13,998 nt of DNA from JAGWAC01 sp038046265 (lineage in GTDB: Archaea > Nanobdellota > Nanobdellia > SCGC-AAA011-G17 > JACPIM01): NCBI GenBank assembly GCA_038046265.1, contig JBBSWN010000034.1:1-13998 (forward strand), in the 5' to 3' direction. Below are positions 1 through 6,236 of the stretch, in pieces (position 1 is the first letter of the stretch; the number at the start of each line of letters is the position of its first letter). The notes under the pieces are model-generated. The model was not told the origin of the DNA. It did not search any database and was given only the letters and a program-made list of their open reading frames with translations. The position numbers and the translations under genes were made by a program.

Positions 1-74
1 TTTCCAATACATACCTTTAAATACTCATACTTTATGATAAGGAGAGTATATAGGGGATTTTAGGGGGAGTTTCG

Positions 75-151
75 TAAGAAGCTTATTCTTAGGATGTCTA
101 TATGCAAAATAAAGCTAAAGAAAGGGTTTTATTGTAAAATAAGGCTTTCTT
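75..151 (+). promoter_or_regulatory. structured 5' leader of the CxxC-x17-CxxC gene
   Basis: Two inverted repeats lie upstream of the small zinc-protein gene. TAAGAA (75-80) faces TTCTTA (86-91) across a 5-nt loop. AAGAAAG (118-124) faces CTTTCTT (145-151), enclosing a second stem TTTTA/TAAAA (127-131/135-139) with loop TTG. A TATATA at 47-52 would place transcription start near 76, so both hairpins would lie in a leader of about 100 nt. The base pairing is read directly. The promoter assignment and any regulatory role are inference. Confidence 0.4.
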
Positions 152-177
152 AAGGCTAATAAATAGGAGTAAAAAAT

Positions 178-345
178 ATGAGATTTGAGAATAGAGGCCC
201 TAGAAGGGAAGGCGGATTTCAAAGAGAACAACATGAAATCACATGTGCAGACTGCGGACAAAAAGCAACTGTACCGTTCAAGCCACACCCTGACAAGCCA
301 GCATATTGTAGAGAATGCTACAATACAAAGCACAAGAAACAATAA
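178..345 (+). CDS. small CxxC-x17-CxxC zinc-binding protein
   Basis: This 55-aa protein has a basic, glycine-rich N-terminus (MRFENRGPRREGGF) followed by two Cys pairs, C23/C26 and C44/C47, separated by exactly 17 residues. The spacing matches the CxxC-x17-CxxC small-protein family found in many uncultured archaea and bacteria. The four cysteines should bind one zinc; the cellular role is unknown, and the basic tail suggests nucleic-acid binding (inference). The ATG at 178 is supported by AGGAG at 165-169, eight bases upstream. This is the only clear Shine-Dalgarno sequence I see in the window, and no TATA box sits at the usual 27-nt distance. A T-rich run follows the gene. Confidence 0.75.
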   Translation: MRFENRGPRREGGFQREQHEITCADCGQKATVPFKPHPDKPAYCRECYNTKHKKQ

Positions 346-373
346 ATTTGAATTCTTGAATAACGTTAGTTAA

Positions 374-400
374 TTTCTTTTTTGTTTTTTTTATTTTTTT
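374..400 (+). terminator. T-rich transcription terminator
   Basis: An almost uninterrupted T tract begins about 30 nt past the zinc-protein stop codon. Archaeal termination commonly uses such T runs without a hairpin. It overlaps the 3' end of the convergent MFS-like gene. Confidence 0.5.
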
Positions 401-972
401 AATTTAGCTAATTTAATGTCTTTTCTAGAAGAAGGAATTAATGTTAAGGATATTAAGAAAGCCACTAATGAAAGAAAAAACATGACCAAAAACAAGGTTT
501 TAAAACCAAATTTAGCTGTCAAAAATCCGCCTGACAAAGCTGACAAGGAGCCTATTAAATAACCAAGAGCTTCCCAGTCTCCCCATTCTGAAACATATTT
601 TCCTTTGTCCAAGTTCTTAGAGTATAAACCATCAAAAACAGGGGACAGAACAGCAATTCCAATGCCAAAAAGAATTTCGACAAAATACAAGTGAACTGGC
701 TTTGAAACAAATACATAAGATAAAAAAGCAATTGCATTAACTAAATAACCTAATGACAATAAGTATTCCAGATGTTTTACTTTGTCTTCTAACCTGGAAA
801 CTAAATAAATCAAGACTCCTGAACTGAATGTAAAAATAGCAATAGCATAGCTTGCTTCAAGAATACCCCCACCAATTTCTTCTACAAAAATAGCATAAAT
901 AGGGCTTAGCATGCTAAATGCAAATGATGAAAAACAAAATGCCAAAAGAAGTATTTTCAGCTCTTTTTTCAT
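391..972 (-). CDS. half-size MFS-like membrane protein (six helices)
   Basis: A 193-aa hydrophobic protein with six likely transmembrane segments at about residues 6-30, 38-58, 67-89, 93-117, 134-156 and 158-180. The TM1 sequence (SMLSPIYAIFVEEIGG), the loop SRLEDKVKH between TM2 and TM3, and YSKNLDKGKYVSEWGDWEALGYLIG before and into TM5 look like the N-terminal half of a major facilitator transporter. Full MFS proteins have about 12 helices and 400 residues, so this is half length. It ends on a charged tail and has its own promoter, so it looks like a genuine short protein, possibly a homodimer; a decayed gene is the alternative. Substrate cannot be inferred. Confidence 0.7.
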   Translation of the reverse strand: MKKELKILLLAFCFSSFAFSMLSPIYAIFVEEIGGGILEASYAIAIFTFSSGVLIYLVSRLEDKVKHLEYLLSLGYLVNAIAFLSYVFVSKPVHLYFVEILFGIGIAVLSPVFDGLYSKNLDKGKYVSEWGDWEALGYLIGSLSALSGGFLTAKFGFKTLFLVMFFLSLVAFLISLTLIPSSRKDIKLAKLKK

Positions 973-994
973 AACTTATACCTAGATCAGGTAA

Positions 995-1007
995 TTTATA
1001 AATTTAA
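995..1007 (-). promoter_or_regulatory. box A promoter of the MFS-like gene
   Basis: On the minus strand the sequence reads TTAAATTTATAAA, centred about 28 nt before the ATG at 972. This predicts transcription starting at or within a few nt of the start codon. Confidence 0.55.
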
Positions 1008-1046
1008 GCCCGGTTTCTGGAGCATAATTTTTTCTGAAGATTGTAC

Positions 1047-1559
1047 TTAGGAAAACTTTTTCTTAATGTAAGGCGAAAAGTATTGCTTATATCTTTTCTG
1101 CAACTCCGGAATCTGCCAATCTGTAGGTTTTATCATCTTCCTACAATTTTTATTGCCACATTTACAATCAAATTGTTCAAAGTAAGTTTCCATAAATGCA
1201 TAGTCGAGGAAAATCTCTTCACCTATCTTGATATCTCTTAGTGCAACATAAGTTATTGGTCCGTCAAAACCAATATTAGGGCTACAAGAGTGATTAGGAC
1301 AACCTGTCTCTTCCAATTCCGTTCTTGTTGTAGGAACAATCCAAAAATTATCTGCAATTTGAATGCCGATGTGTCCCAATATCTCGCGATATTTTAAGAT
1401 ACCTTCTCTGGGAACAATAATTCCCCCAATAACCATTACAATTTCGCCCTTCTTGATGGAAGATGTTGCAATTACACCTTTTCCGTTTACTGGAGAATTA
1501 AAAGATTTAGCCTTAGAGGTAATCCAACGATGAGGCCACAATTCATGCAAATCTTTCAT
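1047..1559 (-). CDS. SET-domain protein (likely protein-lysine methyltransferase)
   Basis: A 170-aa single-domain SET protein. The start of the fold is GKGVIATSSIKKGEIV (26-41), the S-adenosylmethionine and pseudoknot motif is NHSCSPN (89-95), and the second conserved block is ALRDIKIGEEIFLDYA (106-121), ending in the usual catalytic-region tyrosine Y120. A post-SET-like cysteine set follows (C132, C134, C139) that could hold zinc together with a cysteine of the NHSC motif. Family knowledge predicts transfer of methyl groups from SAM to protein lysines. The substrate is unknown; abundant DNA-binding or ribosomal proteins would be plausible. It is transcribed from its own promoter, just upstream of the MFS-like gene, and diverges from the HIT gene. 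Confidence 0.85.
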   Translation of the reverse strand: MKDLHELWPHRWITSKAKSFNSPVNGKGVIATSSIKKGEIVMVIGGIIVPREGILKYREILGHIGIQIADNFWIVPTTRTELEETGCPNHSCSPNIGFDGPITYVALRDIKIGEEIFLDYAFMETYFEQFDCKCGNKNCRKMIKPTDWQIPELQKRYKQYFSPYIKKKFS

Positions 1560-1582
1560 AATAACAAAAACTAGTTTATTAT

Positions 1583-1590
1583 TATAAATT
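1583..1590 (-). promoter_or_regulatory. box A promoter of the SET gene
   Basis: The minus strand reads AATTTATA here, centred about 27 nt before the ATG at 1559. The spacing supports that ATG as a leaderless start. Confidence 0.55.
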
Positions 1591-1680
1591 TATCTTATCA
1601 TTAAGATTTCTAGTAAAAAACTAGGCAGCCCCATATTAATGAAATATCCTCTTTTTTCATAAAAATAATTAGTTTAGAAA

Positions 1681-1690
1681 ATATATAAAT
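1681..1690 (+). promoter_or_regulatory. box A promoter of the HIT gene
   Basis: ATATATAAAT is preceded by an A-rich stretch. A start about 27 nt downstream falls near 1712, just before an ATG at 1715 that is out of frame with the HIT gene, whose ATG is at 1734. Confidence 0.55.
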
Positions 1691-1733
1691 TTTTTGCTAA
1701 AAGCATTTATATTCATGGCTAATAAAAAACCTA

Positions 1734-2171
1734 ATGAGATGTGTTTACTGTGAGGCTCCAGAAATTAAAGAAAGAAAAATAGTGCAAACAAAGTATTCTT
1801 TTGCTTTTCCGACTAATATTCCAATAGTGCCGGGACATGTCTTAGTTTGTCCGATAAGATGTGTAAAAGATTTATATGATTTAACTAATGAGGAAAAATT
1901 AGATTTGATTAATTTAGTTTTTACAATTCAGCAAGCTTTGAAAAAAACTTTTAATGCTGAAGGTTTTAACATTGCCTATAATCAAGGAGAAGTTGCTGGC
2001 CAAAATATTCCTCATTTACATGTCCATGTTTTACCAAGAAAAAATGGTGATGCAGGAATAACAGAATATGAACCAAGAAAGTTTCTTTACAGGCCAGGAA
2101 GCAGAGAAACTATTCCAGAAAACGAATTGAAAGAAATTGCAGAACTTATTAAAAATAATATTCTTATTTAA
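1734..2171 (+). CDS. HIT-family nucleotide hydrolase/transferase
   Basis: A 145-aa histidine-triad protein. The signature IPHLHVHVLPR places the triad at H94, H96 and H98, with H96 expected to be the nucleophile. The upstream N-x-G...AGQ segment (83-90) and the VPGHVLVCP strand (32-40) are typical of the fold. C3 and C6 form an N-terminal CxxC like the zinc site of some HIT proteins. The family hydrolyses phosphoramidates and dinucleotides such as AMP-lysine or Ap4A; the substrate here is not known. The start is uncertain. An ATG at 1715 fits the promoter better, but its frame stops after 12 codons; removing one A from the A run at 1722-1729 would join the frames. A seven-T run at 2217-2223 may terminate transcription. 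Confidence 0.88.
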   Translation: MRCVYCEAPEIKERKIVQTKYSFAFPTNIPIVPGHVLVCPIRCVKDLYDLTNEEKLDLINLVFTIQQALKKTFNAEGFNIAYNQGEVAGQNIPHLHVHVLPRKNGDAGITEYEPRKFLYRPGSRETIPENELKEIAELIKNNILI

Positions 2172-2213
2172 ACGCATTGTTTCGGACATAAATTATTCAG
2201 AAAACATATAGAA

Positions 2214-2549
2214 TTATTTTTTTAATTTAAGTAGTTCTAATTCTTGTTCTGTTAAATCTTCTAGTCTTTTTCCTTTTTCTTCTTTAGAAGTTATAACTTT
2301 TCCAGAATTATCCAAAGTTTCTTTTTTTACATCAACTGCATCATACTTTCCATCTTTATCTGTGTCAATAGGTGTGTAAGAAGAAATTTGAGTTATTACT
2401 GCATTTCCGTTATGGTCTCTTATTTGTGTCCTTATTCTTGTTACTCTGTTTGTTTCAAAGTAATTATTTGATTTTATAGCAGAAGCACCAATACATAAAA
2501 AAGTTGCTAAAGTCAATGCTCCAAAAACATATTCTGATCTTCTTTTCAT
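2214..2549 (-). CDS. small exported protein with EF-hand-like calcium loop
   Basis: A 111-aa protein of unknown family. Residues 1-7 are positively charged (MKRRSEY), residues 8-24 are hydrophobic, and ASA at 22-24 is a plausible signal-peptidase site, so it is probably secreted or membrane-anchored. The mature part contains DTDKDGKYD (62-70), the DxDxDGxxD pattern of dockerin or thrombospondin-type calcium loops, and a weaker RDHNGN at 44-49. The C-terminus is Lys/Glu/Leu-rich and helical (96-111). It begins one base after the sufC stop codon, so it should be cotranscribed as the last gene of the Fe-S operon. Nothing in the sequence links it to Fe-S chemistry. Confidence 0.6.
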   Translation of the reverse strand: MKRRSEYVFGALTLATFLCIGASAIKSNNYFETNRVTRIRTQIRDHNGNAVITQISSYTPIDTDKDGKYDAVDVKKETLDNSGKVITSKEEKGKRLEDLTEQELELLKLKK

Positions 2550-2550
2550 T

Positions 2551-3294
2551 TTAAGCTGTCAAAAGTTTTTCATAACCTTTGTTTTCTAATTCAACTGCTA
2601 ATTCATGATTTCCTGATTTCTTAACTTGGCCGTCAACAAAAACATGAACTTGGTCTGGCTTGATATACTGTAATATTCTATTATAATGAGTAATTAATAG
2701 AACCCCCATATTCAGATTGTTTTTAATATGGTTAATTCCTTCTGCAATTATTCTTAAAGAATCGATATCTGTACCCGAATCTGTTTCGTCGAGTATAGCA
2801 AATTTAGGTTCTAAAACTGCTAACTGTAATATTTCTGCTTTTTTCTTTTCTCCGCCTGAAAAACCTTCATTTAAATAACGCCTTGAGAAAGAGTCATCCA
2901 TTTTAAGCATAACCATTTTTTCTTTTAATAATTTGTAAAAGTCAAGAACAGGAATGTTTGTATTTTTTAATGTATTGTAAGCTGTCCTTAAGAAGTTGGA
3001 TAATGTAACGCCGGAAATTTCAGCAGGATACTGGAAAGACAAAAACAAACCTTTTTTTGCCCTGTCTTCAGGCTTTGCATTTGTTATTTCTTCATTATTT
3101 AAGAAGATTTTTCCTTTTGTGATCCTGTATTTTGGAGAGCCCAATAAAACATTTCCAAGAGTCGATTTTCCTGACCCATTAGGCCCCATCAATGCAACTA
3201 CTTCTCCTCTCTTAATTTTTAAATTTATTCCTTTAATTATTTCCTTGTCTTCTAAAGAGACATACAAATCTTGAATAATTAATTCTTCTGTCAT
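2551..3294 (-). CDS. sufC: Fe-S cluster assembly ATPase SufC
   Basis: A 247-aa soluble ABC ATPase of the SufBCD complex, which drives conformational change of the SufB-SufD scaffold during cluster assembly in the cytoplasm. Visible motifs are Walker A GPNGSGKST (37-45), Q-loop Q88 in SFQYPAEI, signature FSGGEKKK (145-152), Walker B FAILDETD (165-172) and the switch histidine H203 in LLITHY. The SFQYP segment, the SGGEKKK signature and ETDSGTDID after Walker B are specific to SufC. Length matches the family (about 250). It lies 34 nt after sufU with no TATA box in the gap, and one base before the small exported protein. Confidence 0.96.
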   Translation of the reverse strand: MTEELIIQDLYVSLEDKEIIKGINLKIKRGEVVALMGPNGSGKSTLGNVLLGSPKYRITKGKIFLNNEEITNAKPEDRAKKGLFLSFQYPAEISGVTLSNFLRTAYNTLKNTNIPVLDFYKLLKEKMVMLKMDDSFSRRYLNEGFSGGEKKKAEILQLAVLEPKFAILDETDSGTDIDSLRIIAEGINHIKNNLNMGVLLITHYNRILQYIKPDQVHVFVDGQVKKSGNHELAVELENKGYEKLLTA

Positions 3295-3328
3295 TTAACA
3301 TTTTTGTGAAAAAGTTTAACCAAAAAAA

Positions 3329-3766
3329 CTATAAGCAAATTTTCTTGTTTACTTCTTCAACAATTTCCCCTTCATATTTTTTATGGATTCTTCTTACAGC
3401 TTCCAAACAAAGCAAAGCACATTTTACACGCACTGGGCTTATTGGAATGCTTAACAATTCAAAAACATGCTCTTTTGTTATATTTTTAATAGTTTCTATT
3501 TTTTGACCTTTTAATTCAGTTAACAACATGGAAGAAGCAGCCATGCTAATTGCACAACCTTTTCCATGAAATTTTATATCTTCAATAACATTATTTTCTA
3601 CTTTAATTTGAACAGTTGTTTCATCACCACATAAAGGATTAAATTCTCTATGTTCTGCATTAAACTTATCCAGTTTTCCAAAATTCCTTGGATGAGTGTA
3701 ATGATCTAGAATATTCTCCCTGTAAATCCCTTCTCCTGCAAAATTTCTATCAATAATTTCTGTCAT
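3329..3766 (-). CDS. sufU: SufU-type sulfur acceptor / scaffold
   Basis: A 145-aa IscU/SufU-fold protein. The three ligand cysteines are C46 (NPLCGDE), C71 (GKGCAIS) and C116 (RVKCALL), and D48 follows the first. The segment between C71 and C116 includes LLSIPISPVRVKC, the longer spacing typical of SufU rather than IscU. SufU proteins bind zinc and take sulfur from the SufS persulfide. The ATG overlaps the sufS stop codon (ATGA), so translation is probably coupled, matching the known SufS-SufU pairing. C120 and the near-terminal C144 are additional cysteines. Confidence 0.92.
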   Translation of the reverse strand: MTEIIDRNFAGEGIYRENILDHYTHPRNFGKLDKFNAEHREFNPLCGDETTVQIKVENNVIEDIKFHGKGCAISMAASSMLLTELKGQKIETIKNITKEHVFELLSIPISPVRVKCALLCLEAVRRIHKKYEGEIVEEVNKKICL

Positions 3767-4999
3767 CTTTTGAATGTTCTCCTTACTTTTTCAAGAGCTA
3801 AAATAAATTTATCAATCTCTTCTTTTGTATTATAAAAAGACAAACTCACTCTGCAAAGTGCTGGCTCTTTTAAAACTTCTCTTACTAACGGCATTGCGCA
3901 CATATGTCCTGCCCTGATTGCTATTCCTTCTGTATCTAAAATTGAGGAAACATCATGAGGATGTAAATCTGAAATTTTGAATGATATTAAAGAAGCTCTG
4001 TTTTTTGGTCCATATATTTTTACATCTTTTTGTTCTGATAATCTTTTGTATAAATAATTAGTTAAATCTTTTTCATATTCTTCTATGTTATCAAAACCTA
4101 TTTCGTTAATGTAATCTATTGCTGCACCCAAAGCAACTGCTTCTGCTATTTGTGGAGTTCCGGCTTCAAACTTCCATGGCAGTTGGTTAAAATTAGTATA
4201 TTCAAAAGTTACTTCTCTTATCATATCCCCACCATACAAGAAAGGGGACATTTTTTCAAGCAGATGCTTTTTTCCATATAAGACACCAATTCCAGTCGGC
4301 CCGTACATTTTATGCCCTGAAAATACAAGAAAATCAACATCTAGATCCTTAACATCAATTTTCATGTGAGGAACACTCTGGGCAGCATCGACAATAAACA
4401 AGGAATTATTTGCATGAACTAATTTTGCAATTTCTTTTATTGGATTAATTGTTCCTAAAACATTTGAAATGTGAACTAAGGAAACTATTTTGGTTTTTTC
4501 ATTTAATAATTGCTTAAGGTGATTTATTTCTAGGTTGCCTTCTTCATCAACTTTTACATAGTTTAGTTTTAGTTTTTTCTGCTTTGCTATTTGCTGCCNN
4601 NNNNNNNNTATTTGAATGATGCTCCATCTGCGAAACTATTATTTCATCGTTTTCTTTTAAGTTGTTTGATAAAGAATAAGCTAACAAGTTTAATGACTCT
4701 GTTGTGTTTTTCGTGAAAATTACCTCTTCAAAATCAGCATTAATAAAATCTGAAACTTTCTTATGAGCCTCTTCATACAGTAATGTAGATTCTTCTGCCA
4801 GCTTATGAATTCCCCTGTGGATATTTGCATTATGTTGTTCAAAAAAATTCTTTAAAGTTTCGATTACGATAGAAGGTTTTTGCACAGTGGCACAATTGTC
4901 CAAATAAATTAAGGGCTTATTGTTTACTGTTCTTGCAAGTATTGGAAAGTCTTTTCTTATTTTTACTACATTGAACTGTTTAGCTAATGAAACTTCCAT
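3763..4999 (-). CDS. sufS: cysteine desulfurase SufS, interrupted by an assembly gap
   Basis: A group II PLP-dependent cysteine desulfurase that converts cysteine to alanine and a protein persulfide for SufU. The N-terminal part (4999 down to 4609) ends QMEHHSN. A run of ten N follows. The reading then resumes in a different nominal frame with QQIAKQKKLKLNYVKVDEEG and continues without a stop to 3763. If the true gap is 9 nt, the junction is SN-x-x-P-W-QQ as in other SufS proteins, and the whole protein is 411 residues. In that numbering the PLP lysine is K230 (SGHKMYGPTG) and the catalytic cysteine is C367 (RAGHMCAMP). It starts one base after sufD and overlaps sufU by ATGA. Confidence 0.93.
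4599..4608. other. assembly gap (10 N) inside sufS
   Basis: Ten undetermined bases. The two flanks are in frame with each other only if the true length is a multiple of three, so the 10 is a placeholder. Nine bases would restore the conserved SufS junction. Confidence 0.98.
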
Positions 5000-5000
5000 T

Positions 5001-6182
5001 TTACATCTTTAATGAGATTGCTTTTCTCAAGTCCTTTCTTACTTCTTTTAACTTGATTTTTCTAATTATAGGATCAAAAAATCCTTTAATCATTAATTTA
5101 GAAGCTTTGTCTTCTGGAATGCCTCTTGATTTTAAATAAAACAATTTTTCCTTGTCTAATCTGGAAACTGTTGTGCCATGAGAACATTTTACTTCGTTAT
5201 TGTCAATTTCAAGATTTGGGATTGGATCTATTTCAGCATCCTGACTTAACAATAAGGCATCTTGCTTTTGATAACCATTTGAATTTGTTGCTCTTTCAGC
5301 TATTTTTACAAGACCGTTTATTATTACTTTGGATTTGTTATCTAAGGCTCCCCTTACAGCCATATCAGATTTTGTATGTTTTGAATTGTGGAAAATTGAA
5401 GATGATAAGTCAAATTGCTGATTATTATTTGTAAAGAATAAATTGAATACATTTGTATTTGAGCCTTCTTTTTCCAATTTTGTAATTACTTCTGACTTGT
5501 TTAGTTTAGATCCCAAATCAAAGTTAATCCAGTTAATATTTGAATTTTGATGAACCAAAGCTCTTTTAGTTGAAAAATTAATTGTATTTTGTGACAAGTT
5601 CTGAAAAGATCCGTAATTTAAAGCAGAATTATCATTTACAATAATTTCAGTTATTTTTGTTTTGTATGATTTTTCATTGCTGTTAGATGTTTCTTCTTCA
5701 AAAATTGACAAAGAACTGTTTTCATCTACTATAATTAAATTATGCTGGAATTCAAAATTATCATTTGAGTCTATTAATTTTATCGGCTTTTTTATTACAG
5801 TATTTTTAGGAACATAAATAAAAACTCCCTTGTTCCATAGTAATGTATGAAGGGCTTCAAATTTTCCTAATGTCGGGAAGCAAGACAAGAAATGTTTTTT
5901 TACCAGGTCTTCATGCGTGAATAAAGCTTCTGAAAGATTTATTATTATTATTTCGTCATTTTTAGGAAGATCAATTAATTTTTTTGCAGGAAGATTTATT
6001 TCACTAAAATTTAAATCAGAAGAATTTATGTTTATTGTAATTCCATATCTAAATTCAGGATGAGGCAAGGAATTAAATAAATCCAAAGCGTTTAATCTTT
6101 TTTCTTTCATCCAATGGGGTTCTTCATATTCCTGAATATCCTTGACTATTTCTTTTTCTGTGAATTTTAAATTTTGTGTCAT
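5001..6182 (-). CDS. sufD: Fe-S cluster assembly protein SufD
   Basis: A 393-aa SufB/SufD-family protein of the SufBC2D complex. The N-terminal helical part contains EEPHWMKEKRLNALDLFNSLP (20-40), typical of the family. The long middle is the beta-helix core, and the C-terminus KSRGIPEDKASKLMIKGFF (351-369) is the conserved end. EVKCSHGTTV (330-339) retains C333 and H335, equivalent to residues that SufD places at the cluster-forming interface. It is distinguished from SufB by length (393 against 469) and low similarity in the core. The start is preceded by 54 nt of non-coding sequence with a hairpin; the stop is one base before sufS. Confidence 0.93.
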   Translation of the reverse strand: MTQNLKFTEKEIVKDIQEYEEPHWMKEKRLNALDLFNSLPHPEFRYGITININSSDLNFSEINLPAKKLIDLPKNDEIIIINLSEALFTHEDLVKKHFLSCFPTLGKFEALHTLLWNKGVFIYVPKNTVIKKPIKLIDSNDNFEFQHNLIIVDENSSLSIFEEETSNSNEKSYKTKITEIIVNDNSALNYGSFQNLSQNTINFSTKRALVHQNSNINWINFDLGSKLNKSEVITKLEKEGSNTNVFNLFFTNNNQQFDLSSSIFHNSKHTKSDMAVRGALDNKSKVIINGLVKIAERATNSNGYQKQDALLLSQDAEIDPIPNLEIDNNEVKCSHGTTVSRLDKEKLFYLKSRGIPEDKASKLMIKGFFDPIIRKIKLKEVRKDLRKAISLKM

Positions 6183-6185
6183 TTT

Positions 6186-6208
6186 GAACCCTTTTCAAAA
6201 AAGCGTTC
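6186..6208 (-). promoter_or_regulatory. hairpin just upstream of the sufD start codon
   Basis: On the transcript an imperfect nine-pair stem forms: GAAC (6208-6205) with GTTC (6189-6186), one mismatch, then CTTTT with AAAAG around a 3-nt loop. It ends three bases before the sufD ATG. A second small CGG/CCG hairpin lies at 6210-6219. A role in processing or translation is inference. Confidence 0.35.
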
Positions 6209-6236
6209 ACGGAAAACCGGAAGCTTATCAAAACAG

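Noticed and set aside
1..12. Start of a minus-strand gene (ATG at 12) running off the left edge
   Set aside because: Only four codons are visible; a TATATA on the minus strand near 47-52 is compatible but not evidence enough.
115..342. 75-aa minus-strand reading frame over the zinc-protein gene
   Set aside because: It is antisense to a gene with a recognisable CxxC-x17-CxxC pattern and has no family features.
1610..1624. CTAGT-AAAAA-ACTAG inverted repeat as an operator between the SET and HIT genes
   Set aside because: A five-base palindrome in very AT-rich DNA; no second copy or promoter overlap to support it.
3763..4401. A separate short aminotransferase-like gene starting at TTG 4401
   Set aside because: The frame continues upstream without a stop to the N gap and is the C-terminal half of the same sufS.
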